This document shows positions 16,689-16,804 of a DNA stretch of 16,804 bases, in pieces. The stretch covers positions 1 through 16,804 of the forward strand of contig CAYUHJ010000137.1 in assembly GCA_964444365.1 (NCBI GenBank), given 5' to 3'. A program made the translations under genes and the position numbers. The DNA comes from CAYUHJ01 sp964444365 (GTDB taxonomy: Bacteria > Planctomycetota > Planctomycetia > Gemmatales > Gemmataceae). Within the stretch, counting starts at the first letter, position 1. Each line of letters begins with the position of its first letter. The notes below the pieces were generated by a model. The model was not told where the DNA came from and did no database searches. It was given only the letters and a program-made list of their open reading frames with translations.

Positions 16689-16768
16689 TCTTCAACCGTA
16701 CCGCCGCGCCGGGGGGCGGGGCAATGACGGTTGCGAACTCTGACCTGGCATACTCGGACAATTCTGGT

Positions 16769-16804
16769 CCCCTCCCCCCTTGGGGGGGAGGGTTAGGGTG
16801 GGGG
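16769..16804. repeat. CCCCTCC-family repeat unit running to the window edge
   Basis: A hairpin of CCCCTCCCCCC and GGGGGGGAGGG is followed by a GGTTAGGGTGGGGG tail, which is the same unit as at 11429-11466. It lies upstream of priA. A facing second copy may follow beyond the window. The remaining bases between priA and this repeat (16689-16768) show no confident promoter. Confidence 0.75.

Noticed and set aside
14889..16727. 612-codon + strand frame over priA
   Set aside because: Shadow of priA, with no recognisable motifs.

Overview
This is a GC-rich bacterial window. From the protein style, the respiratory gene order and the intergenic palindromes I would place it in the Planctomycetes, most likely the Gemmataceae. 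That placement is inference; no rRNA or other taxonomic marker is present. All genes read on the + strand except priA at the right end.

Region 1 (59-7067) is a compact respiratory operon. It holds a single-pass membrane protein of unknown function, a SCO-type copper chaperone, and the four subunits of a caa3-type cytochrome c oxidase: coxB with CuA and a fused cytochrome c domain, coxA, coxC and coxD. It ends with a predicted diheme cytochrome c lipoprotein. Gaps are tiny or genes overlap (GTGA at coxB/coxA, 11 bp at coxA/coxC, TGATG at coxD/cytochrome c). The CoxA sequence has the YSHPxVY signature of A2-type heme-copper oxidases in place of the usual glutamate. The window probably starts just after an alternative complex III cluster, which often precedes this arrangement; that cannot be seen here.

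Region 2 (7086-10679) continues with a small, lower-GC orphan membrane protein, heme A synthase (ctaA), heme O synthase (ctaB) and a second SCO protein. Oxidase structure, heme A supply, copper delivery and a candidate electron donor are thus encoded together.

Region 3 (10772-16688) is unrelated housekeeping: a HAD phosphatase, an RluA-family pseudouridine synthase, a secreted DUF11-repeat protein, and the convergent replication restart helicase PriA.

The most distinctive content is not a new gene system but palindromic repeats. At least three families occupy most of the larger gaps: CCCCTCC hairpins with G-rich tails, CACAAAG inverted repeats, and ACTCGC-TCC-GCGAGT hairpin pairs. They touch, contain or create stop codons. 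A related element, a perfect 29-bp inverted repeat, sits inside the priA reading frame and is translated as part of the protein. I saw no CRISPR array, tRNA, rRNA, transposase, phage or defence genes. No gene-free stretch exceeds 300 bases.
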